Assembly (NCBI GenBank): GCA_963839645.1
Contig: CAWIVZ010000009.1
Span: 248,001 to 312,000 of the forward strand
Origin: PALSA-911 sp963839645
GTDB taxonomy: Bacteria; Pseudomonadota; Alphaproteobacteria; Acetobacterales; Acetobacteraceae
DNA length: 64,000 nt
Reading direction: 5' to 3'
Every line of letters begins with the position of its first letter. Position 1 is the stretch's first letter. Of the stretch, positions 1-8,396 are shown piece after piece. The notes below the pieces were generated by a model. That model had not been told where the DNA came from. It made no database searches and saw only the letters and a list, made by a program, of their open reading frames with translations. Both the position numbers and the translations under genes were made by a program.

Positions 1-693
1 GACCGCGGCGCGACGGATATTGGCCGGCGTCAGGCAGGCCGGAGTGTGCCCCCAGGCGATGGGGGTGCCGGCCAGCAGCAGGGTTTCGGGGAAGGCCTGC
101 TCGATCAGGCGCAGATCATGCAGCACGGCGATCACCGTCTTGCCCGCCGTGTGCCAGCCGAGCACGAGGTCCAGCAGATCGGCGGCGGTGCGCTCGTCCA
201 CCGCGTTGAACGGCTCGTCCAGCAGCAGGACCGGCGCATCCTGCACGATCATCCGGGCGAACAAGGCGCGCTGGAACTGCCCGGCGGACAGGCTGCCGAC
301 CGGACGTGCGGCGAGTTGCGTCAGGCCGACCGCATCGAGCGCGTCCCGCACCGCCTCGCGCATCGCGGCGGTCTGGCCGCGAAAGGCGCCGATGCGGGCC
401 CAGTGGCCGAGCGCCACCATTTCCAGGCAGGAGATCGGAAAGAAGCGGTCCAGTTGGCTGGCCTGCGGCAGCAGCGCGATCGGGTGTTTGGCCGGGGGGT
501 CGATGCGGATCCGGCCGGCATCCGGCCGGTGCAGCCCTGCGAGCGCCCGCAGCAGCGTGGTCTTGCCGGCGCCGTTCGGCCCGGCGACGGCGGTCAGGCT
601 GCCTGGCGCGAAGCTGCCGGACAGGCCGGAGACGGCGGCCTGATGATCATAGGACAGGGTAAGGTTCTCGACCCGGATGGCAGGCGGCCTCAT
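1..693 (-). CDS. Zinc/manganese-type ABC transporter ATP-binding protein (3' end outside window)
   Basis: This gene starts at ATG 693 on the minus strand and stays open to the window edge, so 231 codons are visible and the C-terminus is missing. Walker A is GPNGAGKTT near residue 40. The signature is SLSAGQFQRA, and Walker B is VLLLDEPF followed by a switch histidine in LHD. The family (ZnuC, MntA, AztA-like) powers import of divalent metals with a membrane permease and a periplasmic binding protein, which should lie further left. The start codon overlaps the stop of a 34-residue ORF (ATGA). A candidate Zur operator upstream favours zinc as substrate, but that is inference. Confidence 0.85.
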   Translation of the reverse strand, partial: MRPPAIRVENLTLSYDHQAAVSGLSGSFAPGSLTAVAGPNGAGKTTLLRALAGLHRPDAGRIRIDPPAKHPIALLPQASQLDRFFPISCLEMVALGHWARIGAFRGQTAAMREAVRDALDAVGLTQLAARPVGSLSAGQFQRALFARMIVQDAPVLLLDEPFNAVDERTAADLLDLVLGWHTAGKTVIAVLHDLRLIEQAFPETLLLAGTPIAWGHTPACLTPANIRRAAV

Positions 694-794
694 CGCATGG
701 CCCAGGCGACGACCAGCCACAGCCCGGCCAGCAGCGCTGCGGCCAGCAGCAGCCTTGCGCCAAGCGGTCCGGTCGGGGACAGAGGATCCAGCAT
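690..794 (-). CDS. Small single-span membrane protein, 34 aa, upstream of the metal ABC ATPase
   Basis: The ORF begins at ATG 794 and ends with TGA overlapping the ABC ATPase start by ATGA, so the two are probably translationally coupled. The product has a short polar N-terminus (MLDPLSPTGP) and one hydrophobic segment covering roughly residues 13-32. I do not recognise the family. It could be a small transporter-associated membrane peptide or merely a leader ORF. The candidate Zur operator covers its start codon. The tight coupling makes a chance ORF less likely, but no homolog can be checked here. Confidence 0.4.
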   Translation of the reverse strand: MLDPLSPTGPLGARLLLAAALLAGLWLVVAWAMR

Positions 795-813
795 GGTTAC
801 TTTATAACATTCC
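791..813 (-). promoter_or_regulatory. Candidate Zur operator
   Basis: On the minus strand this 23-bp site begins GGAATGTTATA, which matches 10 of 11 positions of the left half of the proteobacterial Zur consensus (GAAATGTTATA). The right half matches more weakly, about 6 of 11 positions by eye. It sits just before, and overlaps, the start of the 34-aa ORF leading the metal ABC gene. Zinc-responsive repression of that operon is the inference. Confidence 0.5.
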
Positions 814-899
814 AATTCGGCCCGAGAAAAGAGGGGTGGAAAAGAGGCGGGCTGGAAGGGGGATGGGCGCGGCCATGGCCGGCATCCTATGTTGCCGCG

Positions 900-2171
900 A
901 TGAACGACCGATCCCCCGACGAAGCCGCCAGGCGCGCGCTGCGTATCCATCGCGGCATGGCGACCGGCCTGCTGGTGCTGATGGCCGCCTTGACCGTGGC
1001 GACCTACGCCATGCCGCCCGGCCTCGCCACCGACATCCTGCAGGCGGCCGCCAAGGCCGGGTTCGTCGGCGGCATCGCTGATTGGTTCGCGGTCACCGCA
1101 CTGTTCCGCCATCCGCTTGGCCTGCCGATCCCGCACACCGCCATCATCCCGACCCAGAAGGCGCGGCTGGGCCGGGCGCTCGGGCGGTTCGTGTCCAACC
1201 ACGTGTTCACCCAGCGCGAGGTCGCGGGGGTGCTGGCCAAGCTCGATCTGCCGGCGATCCTGAGCCGCTTCCTGGCCGACCCCGCCGCCGCCCGCCCCGC
1301 CGCTATTGCCCTGGCCGGCACCCTGCCGCGGCTGCTGGCGACGGTGGAGGACGGGCGGGCGCGGCGGGTGGTGGCGCGGATCGTGCCGCGGGTGCTCGGC
1401 GGGCCCGGCGCCGGGCGCGTGGTGGCGCGCGCGCTGCACGGCCTGGTGGCCGGCGGCCGGCACCAGGAAGTGTTCGGCTTCATCCTCGGCCAGCTGAAAA
1501 CCCTGCTCGCCAGCAAGGAGGATGCGCTGCGCGTCGCCATCGAGGAGCGGGTGCGCGAGCAGGGCGGCAGGCTGGTGGGCTGGGCGGTCGGGGCGATGGT
1601 GGCGAAGCGGACGCTGGGCGTGCTGAACGCCGAACTGGACAAGCTGGAGCCCGACGGGTCCGAACTGCGCGCCGCCTTCGATGAATGGGTGAAGCGCGAG
1701 ATCACCCGCATGGAGGAAGACCCCGCCCGCGCCGCCGAAGTGGGCGCGGCGATCCGCCGGGTGGTGGCGCATGAGACGGTGCAGGCCTGGCTGTGGGACA
1801 TCTGGGCGCGGCTGCGCCTGGCGCTGGAGGCGGACGCCGCAAGGCCGAACGGGCGCACGGTGGAGGTCCTGCAATCCGCCTTCGTCAATCTCGGCACGAT
1901 GCTGGAGCAGGACCAGGCCGCCCGCGCCCGCGTGCAGACCGCCGCCGAGGGCATCGTCGGCGGGCTGCTGCCGGCGGCGCAGGCGCAGCTATCCGATTTC
2001 ATCGCCGGCGTGGTGGCCGGCTGGGATACCGATACCATCACCGACCGGCTGGAACTGAGCGTCGGCAAGGACCTGCAATATGTGCGGGTGAACGGCACCC
2101 TGGTCGGGTTCCTGGTCGGCGGGGTTCTATTCGCTGCTTTGCATGCGATATTCGGGCATGTGAGCTTTTAA
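900..2171 (+). CDS. DUF445 family membrane protein
   Basis: The 423-residue product has a hydrophobic segment at about residues 21-42. After it comes the conserved DUF445 opening (GFVGGIADWFAV, then TALFRHP and IPTQK). A long helical middle follows, and a second hydrophobic segment closes the C-terminus (LVGFLVGGVLFAAL). This matches the usual length and architecture of DUF445 proteins (YjiN-like), which are inner-membrane proteins of unknown function. The gene is transcribed divergently from the metal ABC operon with only about 105 bp between them. The downstream monooxygenase starts 12 bp after its stop, so the two may be co-transcribed. Confidence 0.85.
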   Translation: MNDRSPDEAARRALRIHRGMATGLLVLMAALTVATYAMPPGLATDILQAAAKAGFVGGIADWFAVTALFRHPLGLPIPHTAIIPTQKARLGRALGRFVSNHVFTQREVAGVLAKLDLPAILSRFLADPAAARPAAIALAGTLPRLLATVEDGRARRVVARIVPRVLGGPGAGRVVARALHGLVAGGRHQEVFGFILGQLKTLLASKEDALRVAIEERVREQGGRLVGWAVGAMVAKRTLGVLNAELDKLEPDGSELRAAFDEWVKREITRMEEDPARAAEVGAAIRRVVAHETVQAWLWDIWARLRLALEADAARPNGRTVEVLQSAFVNLGTMLEQDQAARARVQTAAEGIVGGLLPAAQAQLSDFIAGVVAGWDTDTITDRLELSVGKDLQYVRVNGTLVGFLVGGVLFAALHAIFGHVSF

Positions 2172-2183
2172 GGAGGCGACCCG

Positions 2184-3216
2184 ATGCTGCGGCTCTCCGT
2201 TCTCGACCAGTCCACCGTGGTGACCGGGCGCTCGCCGGATGCCTCCATCCGCGAGAGCCTCGCGCTGGTGCAGCACGCGGAGGCTTTGGGCTACGCGCGC
2301 TACTGGGTGGCCGAGCACCATAACTCCGACAGCATCGCCGGTTCCGCGCCCGAGGTGCTGATGGCGGCGCTGGCGGCGACGACCCAGCGCATCCGCATCG
2401 GCAGCGCCGGGGTGATGCTGCCGCATTACTCGGCGCTGAAGGTGGCGGAGCAGTTCCGCGTGCTGGAGGCGATCGCGCCGGGGCGGATCGATCTCGGCCT
2501 GGGGCGCGCGCCGGGCTCGGACGGGCGCACCGCCTATGCGCTCAATCCCAACGCCGACAAGGCGGCCGAGCATTTCCCTTCCGCCGGTGCGCGACCTGCT
2601 GCACTGGCTGGCCGGGGAGAAGCTGGTGGAAGGCCATCCGTTCCGCGACATCGTCGCCCAGCCGCAGGGGCCGAGCGTGCCGGAGGTGTGGATCCTGGGC
2701 AGTTCCGATTTCGGCGCCCAGGTGGCGGCGTATTTCGGCCTGCCGCACTGCTTCGCCCATTTCATCAGCGAACGCGGCGCGGCGCAGGCGTTGCAGGTGT
2801 ATCGCGAGACCTACCGGCCGAGCGCGCGCCATCCCGAACCGATGGGCGCGGTATGCGTCTGGGCATTGGCGGCGGAAACCGAGGCCGAGGCAACGCGGTT
2901 GTTTTCCTCGCGCGCGCTGGCCAGGCTGAACCGCGACCGGGGAGTTTTCGCGCCGCTGGCCTCGCCCGAGGAGGCCGAGGCGTATCCCTATACCGACGCC
3001 GATCGCGCCCATATCGCGCGGATCCAGGAGCGGGCGATCTTCGGCACGCCGGATGTGGTGGCGGCGAAGCTGCGCGCGATCGCGGCGGAGTGCGGCGTGG
3101 AGGAAGTGGCGGTGCTGACCGCCGTGCATGATCCTGTGGCGCGGCGGCGGTCCTATACGCTGCTGGCGAAGGAATTCGGGATGGTTTCGCCGGAAAGGGC
3201 TTTGGCCGCGGAGTGA
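2184..3216 (+). CDS. Luciferase-like monooxygenase, MsnO8-type (frameshifted)
   Basis: The family is flavin-dependent TIM-barrel oxidoreductases of the luciferase-like class. The N-terminal part reads LSVLDQSTV, then RYWVAEHHN and GSAGVMLPHY, typical of the MsnO8 subgroup. At about 2579-2580 the frame is broken: one extra T in CCCTT separates AEHFP from PPVRDLLHWLAGE. Deleting that base gives one continuous protein of about 343 residues, ending in KEFGMVSPERALAAE. A GGAGG lies just upstream of ATG 2184. Substrate is unknown. Sequencing error is the simplest reading of the break. Confidence 0.8.
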
Positions 3217-3283
3217 AACTGTCCTAGAAAAGCGACTCGCTCGCCGTCATCCGGCTGTGAAAGAAAAATCAGGGGAAAACGCC

Positions 3284-4103
3284 ATGCCACCGCTCGACAA
3301 GGTCTACGACTACAGCCAGTACGGCGGGTTGAAGGTCGAGAAGCAGGACAAGGTGATGACCATCACCTTGAACGCACCGGAATCGATGAACGCGTTCTCG
3401 CCCGACATGCACCACTCGATGTCGCGTATCTGGGAGGATGTGCAGGACGACCCGGAGGTGCACGTGGTGGTGCTGACCGGCGCCGGGCGGGCGTTCTCGG
3501 CGGGCGGCAACGTGATCGCGATGCAGCAGAAGATCGACAATCCGGCGCTGTGGGACGCGACCAGCGTGCCGGAGGCCAAGCGGATCATCTTCCGCATGCT
3601 GGAATGCGACAAGCCGGTGATCGCGCGGGTGAACGGCCATGCCGTGGGGCTTGGCGCCACGATCGCGCTGATGTGCGACATCATCATCGCCGCCGATACC
3701 GCGAAGATCGGCGATCCGCACGTGAACGCCGGCCTGGTGGCGGGCGACGGCGGGGCGCTGATGTGGCCGCAGCTGATCGGCTTCGCGCGGGCCAAGGAAT
3801 ACCTGTTCACCGGCGACCTGATGACCGCCGCCGAGGCGCACCGGATCGGGCTGATCAACCACGTGGTGCCGCCGGAGGAACTGGACGACAAGGTCTATAC
3901 CCTGGCCCGCCGGCTGGCCGCCGGGGCGATGAAGTCGATCCGCTGGACCAAGCAGGTGATCAACATCCCGTTGCGCCAGATCGCGCATTCGACGATGGAC
4001 CTCAGCATCAGCCTGGAGACGCAGTCGAACCTGTCCAGCGATCACCAGGAGGCGGTGTCGGCGTTCACCGCAGAAGCGGAAGCCGAACTTCACCGGCGGG
4101 TAG
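3284..4103 (+). CDS. Enoyl-CoA hydratase/isomerase family protein (frameshift near the 3' end)
   Basis: This is a crotonase-fold protein acting on acyl-CoA thioesters. Oxyanion-hole segments are visible: GAGRAFSAGGN at about residues 66-76, and NGHAVGLGATIAL at about 115-127. ATG 3284 follows a GGGGA-rich Shine-Dalgarno. The last 30 nt are out of frame. Removing one extra C at about 4071 (ACCG-C-AGAAG) turns the tail into EKRKPNFTGG followed by TAG at 4101-4103, the ending expected for this subgroup. Left uncorrected, the frame runs on to 4378 with a low-complexity tail. The exact substrate cannot be read from sequence. It converges on a small membrane protein gene. Confidence 0.85.
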
Positions 4104-4120
4104 CGTTCCTGCTTGCCGGC

Positions 4121-4400
4121 CTAACGCCGCATGCGCCAGAGCTGGATCCGGTAGGCGACCCAGGCCACCGCCGAGGCGGCGATCACCACCGGGATCAGCG
4201 CCAGCGCGAACCACAACGCCAGCGCGGCGATGCACAGCACGCCCGCCAGGATCGCCACGATGATCGCGGTGCGGCCGATCCGCTCGGCCAGCGGCGCGCG
4301 GCGGCCGTCGAAGGCGCCGCGGAAATACTCGGTCTGCGGGAGGGTCGACGAACTCGCCCTCCTTGGTCATGTCGATGATCAGCTTGTCGCGGTTTTCCAT
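4121..4400 (-). CDS. Small two-span membrane protein, about 92 aa (frameshifted)
   Basis: ATG 4400 opens MENRDKLIIDMTKEGEFVD. One extra C (G on the plus strand, about 4342-4344) then breaks the frame. Removing it gives LPQTEYFRGAFDGRR, then two adjacent hydrophobic segments (TAIIVAILAGVLCIAALALW and FALALIPVVIAASAVAWV). The end is a basic RIQLWRMRR tail and TAG at 4121-4123. I do not recognise a named family. The hydrophobic reconstruction and clean stop make it convincing as a real gene. It is convergent with the enoyl-CoA hydratase, 17 bp apart. Confidence 0.65.
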
Positions 4401-4496
4401 CACACACCAGAGGTGGCATCACCCGGGCGGCGCCGCAAGCCTATCCGCCGGCACCTGTCCAAACGATAATCCGGCTTTCACCAGGAGAACAGAGTT

Positions 4497-5282
4497 ATGA
4501 TCCAAGGCGCCAGAACCCCGCTCACCGTCGATCTCACCGGACTTCGCGTCGCCATCACCGCCGGCGCCAACGGGATCGGCAAGGTCATGGCCGACAGTTT
4601 CGCGGCCTGCGGCGCCGATGTGTTCGTTTCCGACGTCGATGACGCCTCGCTTGCCGCCTGCGGCCATGCCGGGATGCGCGCGGATGCCGGGGTGGCGGCG
4701 GAGTGCGAGGCCTTTGTCGATGCGGCGATCGGCCACCTGAAGGGCCTGGACGTGCTGGTCAACAATGCCGGCATCGCCGGGCCGACCAAGCTGGTGGAGC
4801 ACGTGACGCCGGAGGAACTGGAAGCCACTCTGCGGATCGACGTGGAGAGCATGTTCCATTGCTCGCGCCGCGCCATTCCGGCGCTGCGCGCGGCCGGCGG
4901 CGGGGCGATCATCAATCTGAGCTCGGCGGCGGGGCGCTTCGGCTTCCCGCTGCGCGCGCCTTACGCGGCAGCGAAATGGGGCGTTGTGGGGTTCACCAAG
5001 TCGCTGTCCATTGAGCTTGGCCCGGACGGCGTTCGGGTGAACGCCATCCTGCCGGGCCCGGTGGACGGCCCGCGCATCCGCGCGGTGATCAAGGCGAAGG
5101 CCCTGGCCGCCAGCATCTCCGAGAACGAGATGACCGAGCGCACGGTGGCGACCACCAGCCTGAAGGCCTTCGTCACCCAGCAGGATATCGCCAACATGGC
5201 GCTGTACCTGGCCAGCCCCTTCGGCACCACGATCAGCGGCCAAGCCATCAGCGTGGACGCGGACATGCAATACACGATGTGA
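4497..5282 (+). CDS. Short-chain dehydrogenase/reductase
   Basis: This 261-residue SDR has the cofactor motif TAGANGIGK at about residues 20-28, a small variation on TGxxxGIG. It also carries NNAGIAG near 89-95, catalytic Ser in INLSSAAG, and the YxxxK pair in PYAAAKWG. The C-terminus is the common SGQAISVDADM type. The product should be an NAD(P)H-dependent alcohol or keto-acyl oxidoreductase, but the substrate is not predictable. An AGGAGAAC Shine-Dalgarno precedes ATG 4497. It lies 39 bp before pyrB on the same strand and may share a transcript without sharing the pathway. Confidence 0.9.
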   Translation: MIQGARTPLTVDLTGLRVAITAGANGIGKVMADSFAACGADVFVSDVDDASLAACGHAGMRADAGVAAECEAFVDAAIGHLKGLDVLVNNAGIAGPTKLVEHVTPEELEATLRIDVESMFHCSRRAIPALRAAGGGAIINLSSAAGRFGFPLRAPYAAAKWGVVGFTKSLSIELGPDGVRVNAILPGPVDGPRIRAVIKAKALAASISENEMTERTVATTSLKAFVTQQDIANMALYLASPFGTTISGQAISVDADMQYTM

Positions 5283-5321
5283 GAGGTCCAGCCGGGGTGC
5301 ACGATCCTGCCCTGGCCCGGC

Positions 5322-6302
5322 TTGACGCACCCGCCCTCGATCTGCGACCAACGCTCCGTGCAATATCCGGAACGCCATCTGCTCGCGATCGAGGGCCTTC
5401 ACCCCCCGGCGATCGCCCAATTGCTCGACCTTGCCGAGAGCTACGTGCTGTTGAACCGCTCCGGCAAGACCCAGCGCGACCTGCTGCGCGGCAAGACCCT
5501 GATCAACCTGTTCTTCGAGGACAGCACCCGCACCCGCACCAGCTTCGAGCTGGCGGGCAAGCGGCTGGGCGCGGATGTGATCAACATGTCGGTCTCCACC
5601 TCCTCGGTGAACAAGGGCGAGACCCTGCTGGACACCGCCGCGACGCTGAACGCCATGCAGTGCGACCTGCTGGTGGTGCGCCACGACCAGTCCGGCGCGC
5701 CGAACCTGCTGGCGCAGAAGGTGGACGCCGCGGTGATCAACGCCGGAGACGGCACCCATGAGCACCCGACCCAGGCGCTGCTGGACGCGCTGACCATCCG
5801 CCGCCGCAAGGGCCGGCTGGAGGGGCTGACGGTGGCCATCTGCGGCGATATCGGCCATTCGCGGGTGGCCCGGTCCAACATCCATCTGCTGACCACCATG
5901 GGATCGCGGGTGCGCGTGATCGGCCCGCCGACGCTGATCCCGGCCGAGGCCGGCCGCCTCGGCGTGGAGATCTTCCATGACATGCGCGAGGGCCTGGCCG
6001 GTGCGGACATCGTCATGATGCTGCGCCTGCAGCGCGAGCGGATGACCCGCTCGCTGGTGCCCTCGGCCCGGGAATTCTTCCGCTTCTGGGGGCTGGATGC
6101 GGAAAAGCTGGCTTACGCCAAGCCGGACGCGCTGGTGATGCATCCCGGCCCGATGAACCGCGGCGTGGAGATCGACAGCGCGGTGGCCGACGATCCTGCC
6201 CGCTCCGTCATCAAGGAGCAGGTGGAGATGGGCGTCGCCGTGCGCATGGCGGTGCTGGACGTGCTGGCGCGCAGCCCAAGCCGGGGCCGCAATGAGCGCT
6301 GA
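5322..6302 (+). CDS. pyrB: Aspartate carbamoyltransferase catalytic subunit
   Basis: PyrB condenses carbamoyl phosphate with L-aspartate in the committed step of pyrimidine synthesis. The carbamoyl-phosphate loop FFEDSTRTRTSFE is at about residues 65-77. HEHPTQALLDA and the C-terminal HPGPMNRGVEID are also present. At 326 residues it has the usual length. The 3' end overlaps pyrC by 11 nt, so the two are translationally coupled. In class A aspartate transcarbamoylases a dihydroorotase-like partner is part of the holoenzyme, which fits this arrangement. No PyrI-type regulatory chain is present. Confidence 0.97.
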   Translation: MTHPPSICDQRSVQYPERHLLAIEGLHPPAIAQLLDLAESYVLLNRSGKTQRDLLRGKTLINLFFEDSTRTRTSFELAGKRLGADVINMSVSTSSVNKGETLLDTAATLNAMQCDLLVVRHDQSGAPNLLAQKVDAAVINAGDGTHEHPTQALLDALTIRRRKGRLEGLTVAICGDIGHSRVARSNIHLLTTMGSRVRVIGPPTLIPAEAGRLGVEIFHDMREGLAGADIVMMLRLQRERMTRSLVPSAREFFRFWGLDAEKLAYAKPDALVMHPGPMNRGVEIDSAVADDPARSVIKEQVEMGVAVRMAVLDVLARSPSRGRNER

Positions 6303-7569
6303 CCTGCTGTTTCACGATGTGCGCATCATCGACCCCGTTCGCGGCCTGGACCAGCAGGGTAATTTGCTCGTTCGTGACGGCCGCATCGCCGATCTCGGAC
6401 CCACCATCGGCATCCCCGAGGACGCCGAGAAGATCAGCGCCGATGGCGCCATCCTGTGCCCGGGCCTGGTGGATATGCGTGCCGCGCTTGGCGAGCCGGG
6501 CTATGAATACCGCGAGACCATCGCCTCCGCCGCGCAGGCTGCCGCCGCCGGCGGCATCACCACTTTGGCCGCCCTGCCCGACACCATGCCGGCGATCGAC
6601 GACCCTGCTTTGGTGCGCCTGCTGCGCGCGCGCGGCGAGGAGACCGCCAGCCTGACCATCCTGCCCTACGGCGCCGTCACCCGCGGCTGCAAGGGCGAGG
6701 AAATGGCCGAGCTTGGTCTGCTGCGCGAGGCCGGCGCGGTTGCTTTCACCGATGGCTCCCGAGCCATTGCCTCCGCGCGGCTGATGCGCCTGGCGCTGTC
6801 CTATGCACGCGGCTTCGGGGCGATGATCGTGCAGCATCCGGAAGACCCGTCGCTGGCCGGCGGCGGCACCGCCACGGAGGGCGCGTTGGCGACCCGGCTC
6901 GGCCTGCCCGGCATCCCGGCCGCGGCCGAGGCGATCCTGATCGCGCGCGACATCCGCCTGGCCGAGTTGACCGGCGGCGCCGTGCATTTCGCCCATGTCT
7001 CCACCGCCGAGGGACTGGAACTGATCCGCCGCGCCAAGCAGGCCGGGCGGAACATCACCTGCGACACCGCCCCGCCGTATTTCGACCTGAACGAGACCGC
7101 GATCGGGGAGTTCCGTACCTACGCCAAGCTCTCCCCGCCGCTGCGCACCGAGCAGGATCGTGAAGCGGTGCTGGCGGCATTGGCGGACGGCACGATCGAC
7201 GCCATCGCATCCGACCACCAGCCCCGCGACGCCGACGACAAGCGGCTGCCGTTCGCGCTGGCCTCCGCCGGCGGCGTCGGCCTGGCCACGCTGCTCGGCG
7301 TGACGCTGGCGCAGGTGCATGGCGGCGCGCTGGGCATGGTGCAGGCGCTGGACCTGCTGACCGCCCGCCCTGCCCGGCTGCTGGGCAGCGACGCCGGCAC
7401 GCTGACAAGGGGCGCGCCGGCCGATCTCTGCCTGTTCCACCCCGACACGATCTGGCAGGTGGAGGCCGGCGACCTGCCCGGCAAGGCGCAGAACACCCCG
7501 TTCGACGGCCGCGCCTTGGAAGGCCGGGTGATCGGCACCTGGAAATCCGGCAGGCGGGTATTCGGGTGA
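6292..7569 (+). CDS. pyrC: Dihydroorotase-like protein, probably the non-catalytic PyrC' partner of PyrB
   Basis: The 425-residue protein belongs to the class I dihydroorotase/amidohydrolase family. Active members have PGLxDxHVHLREPG. Here the segment at about residues 58-70 reads PGLVDMRAALGEPG, so both histidines of the first metal site are lost. Later elements such as HFAHVSTAEG and AIASDHQPRD remain. This matches the inactive PyrC' described in Pseudomonas, which scaffolds the PyrB dodecamer. I infer the same role. A separate active dihydroorotase must then lie elsewhere in the genome. Overlaps link it to pyrB upstream and plsY downstream. Confidence 0.9.
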   Translation: MSADLLFHDVRIIDPVRGLDQQGNLLVRDGRIADLGPTIGIPEDAEKISADGAILCPGLVDMRAALGEPGYEYRETIASAAQAAAAGGITTLAALPDTMPAIDDPALVRLLRARGEETASLTILPYGAVTRGCKGEEMAELGLLREAGAVAFTDGSRAIASARLMRLALSYARGFGAMIVQHPEDPSLAGGGTATEGALATRLGLPGIPAAAEAILIARDIRLAELTGGAVHFAHVSTAEGLELIRRAKQAGRNITCDTAPPYFDLNETAIGEFRTYAKLSPPLRTEQDREAVLAALADGTIDAIASDHQPRDADDKRLPFALASAGGVGLATLLGVTLAQVHGGALGMVQALDLLTARPARLLGSDAGTLTRGAPADLCLFHPDTIWQVEAGDLPGKAQNTPFDGRALEGRVIGTWKSGRRVFG

Positions 7570-8150
7570 TCCCGCTGCCCTGGATCGGGCTCGGCTATGG
7601 TCTGGGCTCCATTCCGTTCGGCCTGCTGCTCACCCGCGCCGCGGGGCTGGGGGATGTGCGGAAGATCGGCTCGGGCAATATCGGCGCGACCAACGTGCTG
7701 CGCACCGGGAACAAGAAGCTGGCCGCCGCGACGCTGCTGCTGGATGGCGCAAAGGGCGCGACCGCCGTGCTGCTGGCACGTTACTTCGGCAATGAAACGG
7801 CCGCGCTGCTGGCCGGTCTGGCCGCCGTGCTCGGGCACATGTTTCCGGTCTGGCTGGGCTTCAAGGGTGGCAAGGGCGTCGCCACCGGCTATGGCGTGTT
7901 GATCGCCGCTTCCTGGCAGGCCGGATTGCTCGCCGGCGCGGTGTGGCTGGTCATGGCCAAGCTGGTGCGGATTTCTTCCGCCGCCGCGCTGACTTCCTTC
8001 GCCCTCGCGCCGGTTCTTGCCTATGTCATCGCCGGGCGCGACACCGCCCTGCTGGCGCTGGCGGTTGCCGCGCTGGTGTTCATCCGCCACCACGCCAACA
8101 TCCGCCGCCTGCTTGCCGGCACGGAACCGCGCATCGGGCAGGGATCGTAA
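7566..8150 (+). CDS. plsY: Glycerol-3-phosphate acyltransferase PlsY
   Basis: PlsY transfers an acyl group from acyl-phosphate to sn-glycerol-3-phosphate, the first step of membrane phospholipid synthesis. The 194-residue integral membrane protein shows the three family motifs. They are GSIPFG plus SGNIGATNVLR near residues 14-45, GHMFPVWLGFKGGKGVATG near 96-114, and the C-terminal FIRHHANIRRLLAGTE. The start is GTG 7566, whose GTGA overlaps the pyrC stop. A downstream candidate is an ATG deeper in the first helix, but the GTG keeps the full first membrane span. Confidence 0.96.
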   Translation: MIPLPWIGLGYGLGSIPFGLLLTRAAGLGDVRKIGSGNIGATNVLRTGNKKLAAATLLLDGAKGATAVLLARYFGNETAALLAGLAAVLGHMFPVWLGFKGGKGVATGYGVLIAASWQAGLLAGAVWLVMAKLVRISSAAALTSFALAPVLAYVIAGRDTALLALAVAALVFIRHHANIRRLLAGTEPRIGQGS

Positions 8151-8327
8151 CGGAATAAGAACGGTAATGCCTGAGGGCGGATGCCGTTCCAAGGGATCCG
8201 TGAAACCTGGCAACGCGGCATTCCAGGCTTCAGGATGCGTCCGGCTCCATTGCAGCCAATTACGCGGACGATGTACCTCGAGCCAGTCCGCTGGCCGTTG
8301 TTCAGCGAGAATTCATCCGCCATGAAA

Positions 8328-8351
8328 CAAGCCCCCCGGCTGGGGAGCTTG
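8328..8351 (-). terminator. Hairpin, candidate terminator for the PEP-CTERM gene
   Basis: The plus strand reads CAAGC, CCCCC, a GGCT loop, GGGGA, then GCTTG, an almost perfect stem of about 10 bp. It lies about 45 nt past the stop of the minus-strand PEP-CTERM gene. On that strand the stem is followed by TTGTTTC, a short T-rich stretch. It sits between two converging genes and could serve both. The rest of 8151-8396 shows nothing else recognisable. Confidence 0.5.
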
Positions 8352-8396
8352 AATCACAGACGGAAGCCACATCGGTGATGTTCGTAAGTTTAGAGC

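Noticed and set aside
4419..6143. A 574-codon minus-strand frame opposite SDR and pyrB
   Set aside because: It lies entirely antisense to two clearly recognisable genes and has low-complexity composition.
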